A stretch of DNA of 64,000 bases from Arenibacter sp. P308M17 (GCF_003426735.1 NZ_QVON01000003.1:496001-560000); one strand, 5' to 3'. Shown: positions 25,301 to 34,749, counted from the stretch's first letter. A program made the numbers and translations. Notes: generated by a model not told the origin, from the sequence alone.

Positions 25301-26956
25301 ATGAGGAACTTAAATTTGAGCATCATAAATAATTATTCGTATTTACTACGATATATGACCCTGTGTCTAGTAATGGCATCGATACAAGGGTTTTCCCAAA
25401 ATACGCCCATCATTGAATCCGGGGTGGATACCACCTCTATAAAGATTGGTGAGCAGATCAATTTTAAGGTTAGCGTAGAAACAGATTCCACCGCCCAGGT
25501 AATCTTTCCGGAAGGCCAAACATTTTCCCCATTGGAGACGGTGGAGGCCCTAAAGACCGATACTGTTAAAAAATTGGATAGGATGGTCTTACAAAAAATC
25601 TATGCGCTTACCCAATTTGATTCCGGTTCCTATACCCTTCCAAGACAACAGATTATGATAAACGGGAAACCGTTTTTTACGGACTCCCTAAGAATTGAGG
25701 TTGCCACGGTACCTGTAGACACCTTGGCGCAGAAGATGTACGATATAAAACCCATAATAAATGTAGAAAAATCGAACGGAGCGTTTTGGAACATTCTACT
25801 TTGGGTACTTGCTGTTTTAATAGTGGCCGGGGCAGCACTGTACTGGTTCGTTTTCAGGAAAAAACCCTTGAGCGAGGAGGAAAAAGTGGCCCTATTGCCT
25901 CCGTTTGACCGTGCCATCCTTGGTTTAAAACAATTGGAAAAATCAAAATATTTAATTCAGGACGATTATAAAACCTACTATTCCGAATTAACGGACATTG
26001 TACGGTCCTATCTGGAGGAAGATGTTCATGTTACCGCATTGGAAAGTACTACGGACCAATTGATAGATAAATTGGAAATGATGAAGGACGCCGGTCAATT
26101 GAAATTGGACCATGAGACCATACAACAGTTCAAAAAGGTGCTACAGACTTCGGATTTGGTAAAATTTGCAAAATCCAAACCCGAATCCTCGGCAGCCGAG
26201 CAGGATAGAAGGTCTGTGGAGCAGATCGTGATCAAGACCAAAGAGGCCATTCCAGAACCTACCGAAGAAGAATTATTACAGCGGGAGGAGTATTTGGAGG
26301 AACTGGAACGCAAAAAACATAAGAAAAAATTGGTAATAGTTGCCGTTACTGCGATACTTGTCCTATTATTTTCCGCTATTGCAGCAATAGGTTATTATGG
26401 GTTTGGAGAGGTAAAGGATACGGTTCTGGGCCACCCCACCAAAGAATTATTGGAAGGGGAATGGGTACAAAGTGATTACGGTTTCCCGCCAATTAGCCTA
26501 CAGACCCCAAAAGTCTTGTTGAGACAGGCGGTAAAACTCCCACCGGAGGCCCAGGCATCTATCAAGGAAATGCAGGCATTTGCCTATAGGAGCTCCATTG
26601 GACTGTTTACCATTGGTGCCACCTCCATTACCTTGACCCAACCGGAGGAACCGGATTTTGAAAAGGCCGCGGAACAGATATTGAAAAATTTTGAAGATCA
26701 AGGTGCCAAGAACATCACTACCAAACAGGAAGCTTTTACTACCATCTCAGGGGTTAAGGGAGTTAAACTGTACGGCAGTGGAAAATTTGCCGTACCGGAA
26801 TCCGAGGAACCGATCTCCGGTAACTATACGGTCCTTTTTTTTGGAGGTAATGGCTTTCAGCAAAATATTATCCTGACGTGGTTGGAAGATGACCAATATG
26901 CGGACCGGATAGTAGATCGAATTTTGAACTCAGTAGAAGTAAAAACAAGCTTATAG
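25301..26956 (+). CDS. Bat-operon membrane protein with BatD-like N-terminus and extra C-terminal domain
   Basis: A 551-residue protein. A signal peptide (about residues 1-33) leads to a beta-rich periplasmic domain, a membrane helix at about 160-184, a cytoplasmic helical section (PPFDRAILGLKQLEKSKYL onward) like the DUF4129-type tail in Bat operons, a second membrane helix at about 342-367 after a run of lysines, and a final 180-residue periplasmic domain. Homologues between DUF58 and BatA often end after the first helical section, so the second helix and last domain look like an added module. It is tightly linked on both sides (5 nt upstream; next gene starts at the following base). Function is unknown beyond the Bat context. 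Confidence 0.75.
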   Translation: MRNLNLSIINNYSYLLRYMTLCLVMASIQGFSQNTPIIESGVDTTSIKIGEQINFKVSVETDSTAQVIFPEGQTFSPLETVEALKTDTVKKLDRMVLQKIYALTQFDSGSYTLPRQQIMINGKPFFTDSLRIEVATVPVDTLAQKMYDIKPIINVEKSNGAFWNILLWVLAVLIVAGAALYWFVFRKKPLSEEEKVALLPPFDRAILGLKQLEKSKYLIQDDYKTYYSELTDIVRSYLEEDVHVTALESTTDQLIDKLEMMKDAGQLKLDHETIQQFKKVLQTSDLVKFAKSKPESSAAEQDRRSVEQIVIKTKEAIPEPTEEELLQREEYLEELERKKHKKKLVIVAVTAILVLLFSAIAAIGYYGFGEVKDTVLGHPTKELLEGEWVQSDYGFPPISLQTPKVLLRQAVKLPPEAQASIKEMQAFAYRSSIGLFTIGATSITLTQPEEPDFEKAAEQILKNFEDQGAKNITTKQEAFTTISGVKGVKLYGSGKFAVPESEEPISGNYTVLFFGGNGFQQNIILTWLEDDQYADRIVDRILNSVEVKTSL

Positions 26957-27955
26957 ATGTTTGAGAATATTTCCTTTGCGAACCCACAATTTTTCTGGCT
27001 GTTGTTATTACTTCCAGTGGCAATGCTTTGGTATTTCTTTAAAAGAAGGGAGCAGACCGCTTCCTTAAAAATATCGAGCATCAAGGGCTTTCCCAATCGC
27101 AGCATATTGCCCAAATTAAAACCGGTGCTGTTTGGTATGCGATTGTTGGCATTGGCCTCCATTATAGTGGCCATGGCGAGGCCACAGACCGAGGATATCT
27201 CCACTAGGACCAAAACCACCAAAGGGATCGATATTGTCATGGCCATAGATGTTTCCTCCAGTATGTTGGCAAAAGATCTAAAGCCTTATAGATTGGCAGC
27301 CCTTAAAAAAGTGGCCGCCGATTTTATCAACGAAAGACCAAATGATAGGATAGGCCTGGTGGCCTATGCAGGGGAAAGCTATACCAAAACGCCCATTACC
27401 AGTGATAAATCTATAGTTTTAAGGGCTTTGGACGAGATAACCTATGGACAATTAAACGACGGAACCGCTATTGGAATGGGTCTTGCCACCTCTGTAAACA
27501 GACTAAAGGAAAGTAAGGCCCTGAGCAAGGTAATTATTCTTCTCACCGATGGGGTAAACAATTCAGGATTTATAGAGCCCCAAACTGCCGCGGATCTGGC
27601 AGTGGAGTTCGGCATTAAAACCTACACCATTGGTCTTGGCACCAATGGCAACGCCATGTCGCCCATAGCCTATAACGCGGACGGATCTTTCAGATATGGA
27701 ATGCGGGAAGTGGAGATAGACGAAAGTCTATTGAAATCTATAGCGGAAACAACGGGGGGACAATATTTTAGGGCTACCGACAATAAAAAACTGGAAGCCA
27801 TTTACGAGGAAATCAATAAATTGGAAAAAACAGAGGTAGAGGAGTTTAAATACTACAAATACGAAGAAAGATTTAGACCTTGGGTATATTTGGCAGGGGT
27901 TTTGCTCTTGTTGGAATGGGTGGCAAGGAACACCTTGTACAGGAGTTTTATATAA
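26957..27955 (+). CDS. batA: BatA, von Willebrand A-domain membrane protein
   Basis: A 332-residue protein with two N-terminal membrane helices, a periplasmic-facing vWA domain and a C-terminal helix (about 305-323). The metal-ion-dependent adhesion site starts at D98 (DVSSSM), with the TPITSD and LTDGVNN elements also present. vWA domains bind partner proteins through this Mg site. It begins immediately after the preceding stop and is followed by batB after 36 nt. The Bat name comes from Bacteroides aerotolerance; the molecular role is still open. Confidence 0.92.
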   Translation: MFENISFANPQFFWLLLLLPVAMLWYFFKRREQTASLKISSIKGFPNRSILPKLKPVLFGMRLLALASIIVAMARPQTEDISTRTKTTKGIDIVMAIDVSSSMLAKDLKPYRLAALKKVAADFINERPNDRIGLVAYAGESYTKTPITSDKSIVLRALDEITYGQLNDGTAIGMGLATSVNRLKESKALSKVIILLTDGVNNSGFIEPQTAADLAVEFGIKTYTIGLGTNGNAMSPIAYNADGSFRYGMREVEIDESLLKSIAETTGGQYFRATDNKKLEAIYEEINKLEKTEVEEFKYYKYEERFRPWVYLAGVLLLLEWVARNTLYRSFI

Positions 27956-27991
27956 TACAAAGGAAATTGATTTAAAAAGGAAGAATACGAA

Positions 27992-29029
27992 ATGATTCAA
28001 TTGGACGAAAAATCATATTTATACCTCTTATCCATCATTCCGGTGATGGTGGTCCTTTTTATGCTCCTTCAAATATGGAAAAAAAGGACACAGAGAAAAT
28101 TTGCCGACCTTAGCCTTTTAAAGCGATTGACCCCGGATAGATCCAACTTTAAAGCTACCTTAAAATTAATTTTTGTTCTGTTCGGATTAGCCTCCCTAAC
28201 AATGGCATTGGTCAACCCAAAGATAGGCACCAAATTGGAAACCGTTAAGAGGGAAGGGGTAGATATTGTATTTGCATTGGATGTTTCCAAAAGTATGTTG
28301 GCCGAGGATATCGCCCCCAATAGGCTGGAAAAGGCAAAACGTCTGGTTTCAGAGATCATCAATCAACTGGCCAGTGATAGAATTGGAATTATTGCCTATG
28401 CCGGACAGGCGTTTCCCCAACTCCCTATAACGACAGATTACGGGGCCGCCAAAATGTTCTTGCAAAACATGAACACCGACATGCTTTCCTCCCAAGGAAC
28501 GGCTATTGATCAGGCCATTGAACTGGCTTCGACCTATTATGACGATGAGGAACAGACCAACCGTGTACTTTTCATTATCTCGGACGGGGAGGACCATTCC
28601 CAAGGTGATGTATCCAATGCCGTTGAGGACGCCACCAATGAAGGGATAAGGGTATTTACCATTGGGGTAGGAAAAATAAAGGGAGCACCCATCCCCCTAA
28701 AAAGAAACGGGATCGTTGAAAGCCTAAAAAAGGATAACCAGGGAGAAGTGGTCATAACAAAATTAAATGAAGAGGTACTTCAAGAAATTGCCGATGAGGG
28801 CAATGGGGAATACATAAACGGCGAAAATACGGAAGATGCCGTTGCCTTTATCAAGGAACAATTGAACCAGATGGACAAGAAGGAATTCGAGGCCAAACAA
28901 TTTGCCGAATACAAAGATCAGTTCCAGTGGTTTTTGGCCGCAGGGCTTTTATTCCTATTTTTAGATATTTTTGTCCTGGATAGAAAGACCAAATGGCTTA
29001 AAAAATTGAATCTGTTTAACGAGCGATAA
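27992..29029 (+). CDS. batB: BatB, von Willebrand A-domain membrane protein
   Basis: A 345-residue paralogue of BatA with the same layout: two N-terminal helices, a vWA domain with the adhesion-site motif DVSKSM (D97), LPITTD and ISDGEDHS, and a C-terminal helix at about 311-328. It is the second vWA partner expected for the MoxR ATPase. Between its stop and batC lie 280 nt of tandem leader repeats, an unusual break in an otherwise tight operon. Confidence 0.92.
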   Translation: MIQLDEKSYLYLLSIIPVMVVLFMLLQIWKKRTQRKFADLSLLKRLTPDRSNFKATLKLIFVLFGLASLTMALVNPKIGTKLETVKREGVDIVFALDVSKSMLAEDIAPNRLEKAKRLVSEIINQLASDRIGIIAYAGQAFPQLPITTDYGAAKMFLQNMNTDMLSSQGTAIDQAIELASTYYDDEEQTNRVLFIISDGEDHSQGDVSNAVEDATNEGIRVFTIGVGKIKGAPIPLKRNGIVESLKKDNQGEVVITKLNEEVLQEIADEGNGEYINGENTEDAVAFIKEQLNQMDKKEFEAKQFAEYKDQFQWFLAAGLLFLFLDIFVLDRKTKWLKKLNLFNER

Positions 29030-29045
29030 ACGAACGAGGAAGGAT

Positions 29046-29210
29046 TATGAAATATCCATTAGCAAAATTTTCAAGCCTCCCGATAATTATCGGGACGAAA
29101 ATGATTACTTGGATATTACACCCGCCTGTCCGCCCGTTCCGGTACGGACGGGAATGAAGAAGTCGGGCAGGTCTGACCAATATGAAACAAATAAATACGA
29201 ACAGATGAAA
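29046..29210 (+). repeat. Leader repeat copy A, split by a 51-bp insert
   Basis: 29046-29120 matches 36361-36435 at 71 of 75 positions, including the perfect palindrome CCCGATAATTATCGGG. The match resumes at 29172 (TCTGACC) and runs to AACAGATGAAA at 29210. Positions 29121-29171 have no counterpart in the other copies and form a GC-rich hairpin-like insert. This copy ends in ATG AAA TGA, a two-codon frame. Confidence 0.85.
29121..29171. repeat. 51-bp GC-rich palindromic insert inside leader repeat A
   Basis: A sequence with arms CCCGT.. and ..ACGGG (29133-29152) and outer CCTG/CAGG elements, sitting in an AT-rich repeat whose other copies lack it. It resembles a REP/MITE-type unit. Confidence 0.65.
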
Positions 29211-29229
29211 TGAGCCATAACGATTCTGG

Positions 29230-29312
29230 ATACTTCCCGATAATTATCGGACCGAAATGTTGATTGGCGAATTACATCCGACTGATATGAAACAAATAAA
29301 TAGGAACAGATG
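29230..29312 (+). repeat. Leader repeat copy C ending in the batC start codon
   Basis: A diverged copy carrying CCGATAATTATCGG and then GATATGAAACAAATAAATA, GGAACAGATG. The final ATG is the batC start at 29310. No Shine-Dalgarno site is otherwise present. Confidence 0.8.
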
Positions 29313-30170
29313 AAAAAGATTGCATTTGTCATTATTTTGATAGGAGGCCTTGTCCACGCACAGGAACAGGAAGTGGATAAGGAAAAGGAAAAATCGATTA
29401 AAACTGCCAACAACTATACTTGGGAAGGTAATAAGAACCTGTCCGAAAGCGATTTTGTAAATGCTGAAGCCAATTACAGAAGGGCCATCTCCAAGAGTGC
29501 GGAAAGTAGTATAGCCCCTTATAATCTAGGGAATGCCTATTACGAAAACGAGACCTATAGCGAAGCCTTTGGCAGATTTAAGCAGGCAGGCGAAAATGCC
29601 ACCAACAAAAAGGACAAGCACAGGGCCTACCATAATATGGGCAATGTCTTTATGAAAAATAAAGAATACCAAAAAGCGGTAGATGCCTATAAAGAATCTT
29701 TAAGAAATGACCCTACGGACGAAGAGACCCGTTATAATTTGGCATTGGCCAAGGAAATGCTAAAAAAGCAACAGGAAGAAGAGCAAAAAAACGATCAGAA
29801 TAAGGAAGACCAGAACAAGGAAGACCAAAAAGATCAGAAGGACCAGAACGAGGATAAAAAGGAAGGGGACCAAAACGAAGACAATAAAGGCGATCAGAAA
29901 GAGGACCAGGGCGACAAAAAGGAAGAGGGGGATAAAGGCGAGGAAGAGAAAGAGGATAAGAAGGAAGGCCAGGGAGACGATGAAGAGAAAAACGACGAGC
30001 CCTATAAGTCGGAGGAACAGAAACAACAACAGCCAAGACCCAATCAATTATCCCCCCAACAGGTAAAAAACTTGTTGGAGGCCATGCAGAACGAAGAAAA
30101 AAAGGTTCAGGAAAAAATTGATGCCCAAAAAGTAAAAGGGGCAAAAATCCAAAATGAAAAAGACTGGTAA
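29310..30170 (+). CDS. batC: BatC, TPR protein with long acidic low-complexity tail
   Basis: A 286-residue periplasmic protein. A signal peptide (IAFVIILIGGLVHAQ) is followed by TPR-like helices (residues 35-150: NAEANYRRAISKS, PYNLGNAYYENETYSEA, AYHNMGNVFMKNKEYQKAVDAYKES), then a run of about 75 residues made almost only of K, E, D, Q, N and G (residues about 155-230), and a short helical end. The tail is typical of BatC in this phylum but is prone to length change. Its ATG is the last codon of a repeated leader sequence. It probably scaffolds the other Bat proteins. Confidence 0.88.
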   Translation: MKKIAFVIILIGGLVHAQEQEVDKEKEKSIKTANNYTWEGNKNLSESDFVNAEANYRRAISKSAESSIAPYNLGNAYYENETYSEAFGRFKQAGENATNKKDKHRAYHNMGNVFMKNKEYQKAVDAYKESLRNDPTDEETRYNLALAKEMLKKQQEEEQKNDQNKEDQNKEDQKDQKDQNEDKKEGDQNEDNKGDQKEDQGDKKEEGDKGEEEKEDKKEGQGDDEEKNDEPYKSEEQKQQQPRPNQLSPQQVKNLLEAMQNEEKKVQEKIDAQKVKGAKIQNEKDW

Positions 30171-30175
30171 TACAA

Positions 30176-31954
30176 GTGAATATTAAAAGATACATATCGT
30201 TATTTTCATTGTTGATCCTCGGCATGTCATCGTATGCGCAAAATGATGATACCGTCACCTTTGAAATGAATCTAAGCAAAGATGTGTTGGGTATTAACGA
30301 ACGTCTTAGGGTAGACTTTACAATGAACAGGGACGGGGATAATTTTGTTCCACCGGATTTTGAAGGCTTCCGGGTACTTATGGGTCCCTCCCAATCCATT
30401 AGCTCGTCCTGGGTGAACGGGGTAAGAAGCTTTTCCAAAACCTATAGCTATACCCTGGCCCCTACCGCAAGGGGGAAATTTACGATCAAGCAGGCCACCA
30501 TAGTCATTAAGGGCGAAACCTATAAATCCCTCCCCAAAGAAGTGGAGGTTACCGCTGCAGTGGAAAGACCGGACGGGGAAAAAACGGTGGATGATGTGGC
30601 GGATGAAAGCTTACATTTGGTAGCCGAAATATCCAAAACCGGCCCCTATTTAAACGAGGCCGTTACCGTAGTTTATAAACTTTATGCAAGTCCCTCCATA
30701 GACGTAACAAATTTTAGGGCGCTGGACAACCCTAAATATAACAATTTCTGGAGCCAGGATATCCCGGTCACCAAATACGATGTCCAGAATAGTACCTATG
30801 AGGGCAAGGCGTACCGATCCGTAATCTTAAAAAGGGTAGTTTTATATCCACAAAAAACGGGAGAACTGGAAATTGAGCCGCTTTCACTGGATGTAAGTCT
30901 CCAGGTCCCCACCAATAAACGCGATTTCTTTGGGGGAAGAATCTTTGCCCAAACCAACAAGACCGTATCCGCCGGCAATAGAACAATTAATGTAAAACCT
31001 TTGCCTACAGAAGGCAAACCGGCAGATTTTAGTGGAGCGGTGGGCGAATTCCAATTTTCGGTAACTACCAGTAAGACCCATCTTAATGCCTCCGAATCCC
31101 TACAGGCCAAAGTGGCCATAAACGGTAAGGGAAATTTAAAACTTTTCGAAATTCCAAGTTTAAATCTCCCCGGTTCCCTGGAAGTATATGATCCGGAGTT
31201 CAATGAAAGTGTTCGTACCACCCTATCCGGTATGGAAGGGAATGTAAGCGATAGCTACACCATAGTGCCCACATTTAAAGGCAAGTACCCCATTCCCAGT
31301 ATCTCTTTCAGCTTTTTTAACCCTAAGACCGAAAAATATCAAACCTTGAGTTCCGGGGAAATTATGATCAATGTACTGGAAGGCCCCGTTAGCGGGGCCG
31401 TAGACAACACTGGTGCCGTTTCCAATAATAAACAAAGGGTTGTGGCTACGGGAGATCAATTTGTGTTCAATAAGATAACCCCAAACCTAAGGGCCATCAA
31501 CAATAATTACTTTTTTGGGTCTACCGGTTTCTTTCTTTGGTGGTTACTTCCGCTGCTGTTAATTCCCCTGGCCATTCTTTTTGGTAAAAAAAGAGAGGCC
31601 ATTTCGAGTGATGTGGAAGGCAATAAAATTAAACGGGCCAATAAACTGGCCAAGAAATACCTATCTGCGGCCAAAAAGGCCTTAGGGTCCAAGGAATCAT
31701 TTTACGTGGCCCTGGAAAAGGCACTGCACAATTATTTGAAGGCCAAACTCAAAATAGAGACATCGGAATTCAGCAAGGATAAAATAGCCTCTTTATTAAG
31801 TGAAAAAAATGTTGAGGAGACAACGCGAGAGGGTTTTGTAGGATTGCTAAAAAATTGTGAAATGGCCAGATATAGCCCTTTCTCAGACGTTCAGATGCAA
31901 CAGGATTACAATAAGGCCAGTGAGGTAATTTCACAACTGGATAAACAAATTTAA
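30176..31954 (+). CDS. batD: BatD (oxygen-tolerance protein, BatD family)
   Basis: A 592-residue protein with signal peptide (SLLILGMSSYAQ), several immunoglobulin-like beta domains, one membrane helix at about residues 450-468 (FFLWWLLPLLLIPLAILFG) and a cytoplasmic helical tail. Features of the BatD family include GFRVLMGPSQS and the WVNGVRSFSKTYSYTLAPTARG segment (residues about 79-100). The start is a GTG, 5 nt after the batC stop; no ATG is available before the signal peptide. Spacing on both sides shows co-transcription. Confidence 0.9.
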   Translation: MNIKRYISLFSLLILGMSSYAQNDDTVTFEMNLSKDVLGINERLRVDFTMNRDGDNFVPPDFEGFRVLMGPSQSISSSWVNGVRSFSKTYSYTLAPTARGKFTIKQATIVIKGETYKSLPKEVEVTAAVERPDGEKTVDDVADESLHLVAEISKTGPYLNEAVTVVYKLYASPSIDVTNFRALDNPKYNNFWSQDIPVTKYDVQNSTYEGKAYRSVILKRVVLYPQKTGELEIEPLSLDVSLQVPTNKRDFFGGRIFAQTNKTVSAGNRTINVKPLPTEGKPADFSGAVGEFQFSVTTSKTHLNASESLQAKVAINGKGNLKLFEIPSLNLPGSLEVYDPEFNESVRTTLSGMEGNVSDSYTIVPTFKGKYPIPSISFSFFNPKTEKYQTLSSGEIMINVLEGPVSGAVDNTGAVSNNKQRVVATGDQFVFNKITPNLRAINNNYFFGSTGFFLWWLLPLLLIPLAILFGKKREAISSDVEGNKIKRANKLAKKYLSAAKKALGSKESFYVALEKALHNYLKAKLKIETSEFSKDKIASLLSEKNVEETTREGFVGLLKNCEMARYSPFSDVQMQQDYNKASEVISQLDKQI

Positions 31955-31957
31955 ACA

Positions 31958-32716
31958 ATGGTACGTAAATTAACTATTTTGGCTTGTTTGGTATGTACCT
32001 TGGGATTTTCCCAAAACGAACAACTGTTTGAAGAAGCTACGGCATTTTACAACCAAGGGGAATATACAAAAGCTGCGGACAATTATCTAAAGATCTTAGA
32101 GAATAAGGAACATTCGGCCGAACTCTATTTTAATTTGGGAAACACCTATTATAAGCTGAATAAAATTGCCCCAAGTATCTATTACTATGAGAAGGCCTTA
32201 TTGCTAAGACCGAATGATCCGGACATTAAGAACAATTTGGCCTATGCCCAAAATATGACTTTGGATGCCATTGAACCCCTGCCCCAGACCACAATTTCCA
32301 AAATGTACGACAAACTTACCACCTATCTCACCTTTGACCAATGGGCCTATGTAGCCGTTGGCTTTATGATGCTCTTCGTATGCTGTTATATTGCCTTTTA
32401 TTATTTCAAGTTTTCCTCCCAAAAGCGGATAGCCTTCATAAGTAGCCTTATTTTTCTTCTCTTAACCGTAGTTGCGGTAATGCTGGCCTATATACAGTTT
32501 TCCAATTTTAAATCGGAACAACCCGCCATAGTCTTTTCGGAAGAAGTGGGCGTTAAATCCGAACCCAACAATAGGGGGCAGGCCATTTTCACTTTACATG
32601 CCGGTACCAAGGTAAATGTACTTGAACAATTGAACGATTGGAAAAAAATTGCCATTGCCGATGGTACCACGGGCTGGATTCCCTCGGAGGCCATAAAAAC
32701 CCTTAAAGATTTTTAA
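31958..32716 (+). CDS. batE: BatE, TPR and SH3-like domain protein
   Basis: A 252-residue protein. A signal peptide leads to TPR units (EATAFYNQGEYTKAADNYLK, ELYFNLGNTYYKLNK, IYYYEKALLLRPNDP), two membrane helices at about residues 128-145 and 155-175, and a C-terminal SH3b-like domain (VGVKSEPNNRGQAIFTLHAG to WIPSEAI). This is the standard BatE layout. It begins 3 nt after batD and closes the Bat operon. Confidence 0.9.
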   Translation: MVRKLTILACLVCTLGFSQNEQLFEEATAFYNQGEYTKAADNYLKILENKEHSAELYFNLGNTYYKLNKIAPSIYYYEKALLLRPNDPDIKNNLAYAQNMTLDAIEPLPQTTISKMYDKLTTYLTFDQWAYVAVGFMMLFVCCYIAFYYFKFSSQKRIAFISSLIFLLLTVVAVMLAYIQFSNFKSEQPAIVFSEEVGVKSEPNNRGQAIFTLHAGTKVNVLEQLNDWKKIAIADGTTGWIPSEAIKTLKDF

Positions 32717-32749
32717 TATATCTTTAACGTCTAATAAATCCGTTGGTGT

Positions 32750-32757
32750 TATATTTG
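32750..32757 (+). promoter_or_regulatory. Bacteroidetes -7 box before the 98-aa gene
   Basis: TATATTTG, a perfect TAnnTTTG match, 17 nt upstream of the ATG at 32775. It implies a very short leader. Confidence 0.5.
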
Positions 32758-32774
32758 CTCTAATTTGAGATTCT

Positions 32775-33071
32775 ATGAAGGTTTTTGCCCGTTTACTTTT
32801 ACTATCCCTTTGGCTATTTGCCATAGTGGCTCCGAGCGCCTTCACTTTATTGGATGTTGACAATCCCGTTATTATAACCAATCTTAACGAAGAGGAACAG
32901 CAAGAAACGGTTGAAAAATCTCCCTTACAGGAGAAATTTGTAAATGATGGTAATACCGATTATTCATTAATAGCCCTGTCACAAAAATCTATAATGGGTG
33001 TTTACCACCCAATGGGCCATATAGACTTCACCAAAAAAATTCTTCTTCCACCCCCAGAACATATTAGTTAA
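32775..33071 (+). CDS. Small secreted hypothetical protein, 98 aa
   Basis: A signal peptide or N-terminal anchor (LLLLSLWLFAIVAPSAF, about residues 7-23) is followed by an acidic, mostly hydrophilic region ending in ILLPPPEHIS. No family is recognised. It has its own promoter box, so it is separate from the Bat operon, and lies 80 nt before the first sulP gene. Proline-histidine-rich tails such as PPPEHIS recur in small flavobacterial secreted proteins, but I cannot give a role. Confidence 0.6.
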   Translation: MKVFARLLLLSLWLFAIVAPSAFTLLDVDNPVIITNLNEEEQQETVEKSPLQEKFVNDGNTDYSLIALSQKSIMGVYHPMGHIDFTKKILLPPPEHIS

Positions 33072-33151
33072 TCCTTTAAGTTAAGTATAACTATTTCGAT
33101 TAATTAAAAACTTGTCCTTGATTCCCATCAAGGATTAAATTATTATTATAT

Positions 33152-34744
33152 ATGTTCAAAACTATTAAATCGGACCTTCCGGCTAGTATTGTAGTGTTTT
33201 TTGTTGCGTTACCTCTATGTTTGGGTATTGCTTTAGCCAGTGGGGCCCCCTTATTTTCAGGTTTAATTGCCGGTATAATCGGCGGAATTGTTGTTGGAGC
33301 CCTTAGTGGCTCAAAAATTGGTGTGAGTGGACCGGCAGCAGGACTGGCCGCAATTGTTTTGACCGCCATAGGCGCTTTGGGAGGGTATGAAAACTTTCTT
33401 GTTGCGGTGGTCTTAGGTGGCGTTATTCAATTGATTTTTGGTTTTTTAAAAGCCGGTGTTATCGGATACTATTTTCCATCTTCCGTAATTAAGGGCATGT
33501 TGACCGGAATTGGTATCATCATTATCTTAAAGCAGATTCCCAACTTTTTCGGTTATGATGAGGAGTCTGCCTGGGATCTGGAGTTTTTTGAGATTGATGG
33601 GGGAAACACCTTTTCCGAACTATTTACCATGCTTAGCAATATCCAGCCCGGAGCGGCTTTCGTAGGAATACTAAGTTTGGCACTTTTAATATTTTGGGAT
33701 AAAGTATTGAGTAAAAAATCAAAAATCTTTCAGTTGATCCAAGGACCTTTTGTTGTGGTGGTTCTGGGTGTTATTTTCCATAAATTATTTCAGGGCAACG
33801 AAATAATGGCCATTGAAGGAAAACATTTAGTGAGTGTACCCATACCAGAAAGTGCCACGGACTTTTTTGGCCAGTTTAGCTTTCCCAATTTTGCGGTAAT
33901 TACCAATGTGGATATTTGGGTTACGGCGTTTACGATTGCCTTGGTCGCCAGTTTGGAAACCTTGCTCTGTGTAGAGGCTGCCGACAAAATAGACCCCGAT
34001 AAAAACGTAACCCCTACCAACAGGGAGCTGTTGGCACAAGGTACAGGTAATATTTTGTCCGGTCTAATTGGTGGTTTACCCATAACACAGGTAATTGTAC
34101 GAAGTTCAACAAATATACAATCTGGAGGAAAAAGTAAATTATCAGCCATTTTTCACGGTATTTTGTTATTGGTATCGGTGATTTTGATTCCGAAATTGCT
34201 GAACATGATTCCACTATCCGTATTGGCCGCCGTACTTTTGGTTGTTGGGTATAAATTGGCAAAACCATCCTTGTTCAAAAAAATGTATAGTTTAGGTTGG
34301 AAACAATGGGCCCCATTTATTGTAACCGTAGTTGGAATCGTACTTACGGATCTACTTTTCGGTATAGGATTGGGATTAATGGTAGGAATAGTTGTTATTT
34401 TGCTAAAAAGCTACCAAAACTCGCACTTCCTTCATATTGAGGATAAGAGCAACGGCAAGCATAAAATAAAGATGACACTTGCCGAAGAAGTTACCTTTTT
34501 TAACAAAGGTGCCATTCTTAAGGAATTGGATAGCCTACCAAGGGATACCTATTTGGAAATAAATTTGCTCAAGACAAGATATCTCGATTATGATATTATA
34601 GAAATTCTGGACAACTTTTTAGTGAAGGCGAAAGAACGCAATATAGATATTCAACTGACTTCAAAGCGGGGTGTAGTTGAAAATCCGGAAAGTTTTACTG
34701 AATTCTTTAAAACAAGACCTAAATCCAAATTAAGTTTAAGCTAA
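33152..34744 (+). CDS. SulP-family anion transporter (bicarbonate/sulfate type)
   Basis: A 530-residue inner-membrane transporter. The N-terminal SulP motif (LPASIVVFFVALPLCLGIALASGAP at residues about 6-30; key P7, P19, G23) and about 12 membrane segments run to residue 415. The C-terminal part (about 430-530) is a STAS-like regulatory domain that starts at VTFFNKGAILKEL. SulP proteins carry bicarbonate, sulfate or other anions. The following universal-stress and carbonic-anhydrase genes (gaps of 5 and 16 nt) make bicarbonate the best guess here, but no residue proves it. Confidence 0.9.
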   Translation: MFKTIKSDLPASIVVFFVALPLCLGIALASGAPLFSGLIAGIIGGIVVGALSGSKIGVSGPAAGLAAIVLTAIGALGGYENFLVAVVLGGVIQLIFGFLKAGVIGYYFPSSVIKGMLTGIGIIIILKQIPNFFGYDEESAWDLEFFEIDGGNTFSELFTMLSNIQPGAAFVGILSLALLIFWDKVLSKKSKIFQLIQGPFVVVVLGVIFHKLFQGNEIMAIEGKHLVSVPIPESATDFFGQFSFPNFAVITNVDIWVTAFTIALVASLETLLCVEAADKIDPDKNVTPTNRELLAQGTGNILSGLIGGLPITQVIVRSSTNIQSGGKSKLSAIFHGILLLVSVILIPKLLNMIPLSVLAAVLLVVGYKLAKPSLFKKMYSLGWKQWAPFIVTVVGIVLTDLLFGIGLGLMVGIVVILLKSYQNSHFLHIEDKSNGKHKIKMTLAEEVTFFNKGAILKELDSLPRDTYLEINLLKTRYLDYDIIEILDNFLVKAKERNIDIQLTSKRGVVENPESFTEFFKTRPKSKLSLS

Positions 34745-34749
34745 TAGGC

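Noticed and set aside
29713-30438. 241-aa minus-strand frame opposite batC/batD
   Set aside because: It is antisense to the batC low-complexity tract; its proline/leucine/arginine-rich product is a by-product of that composition, and batC/batD are clearly the coding strand.
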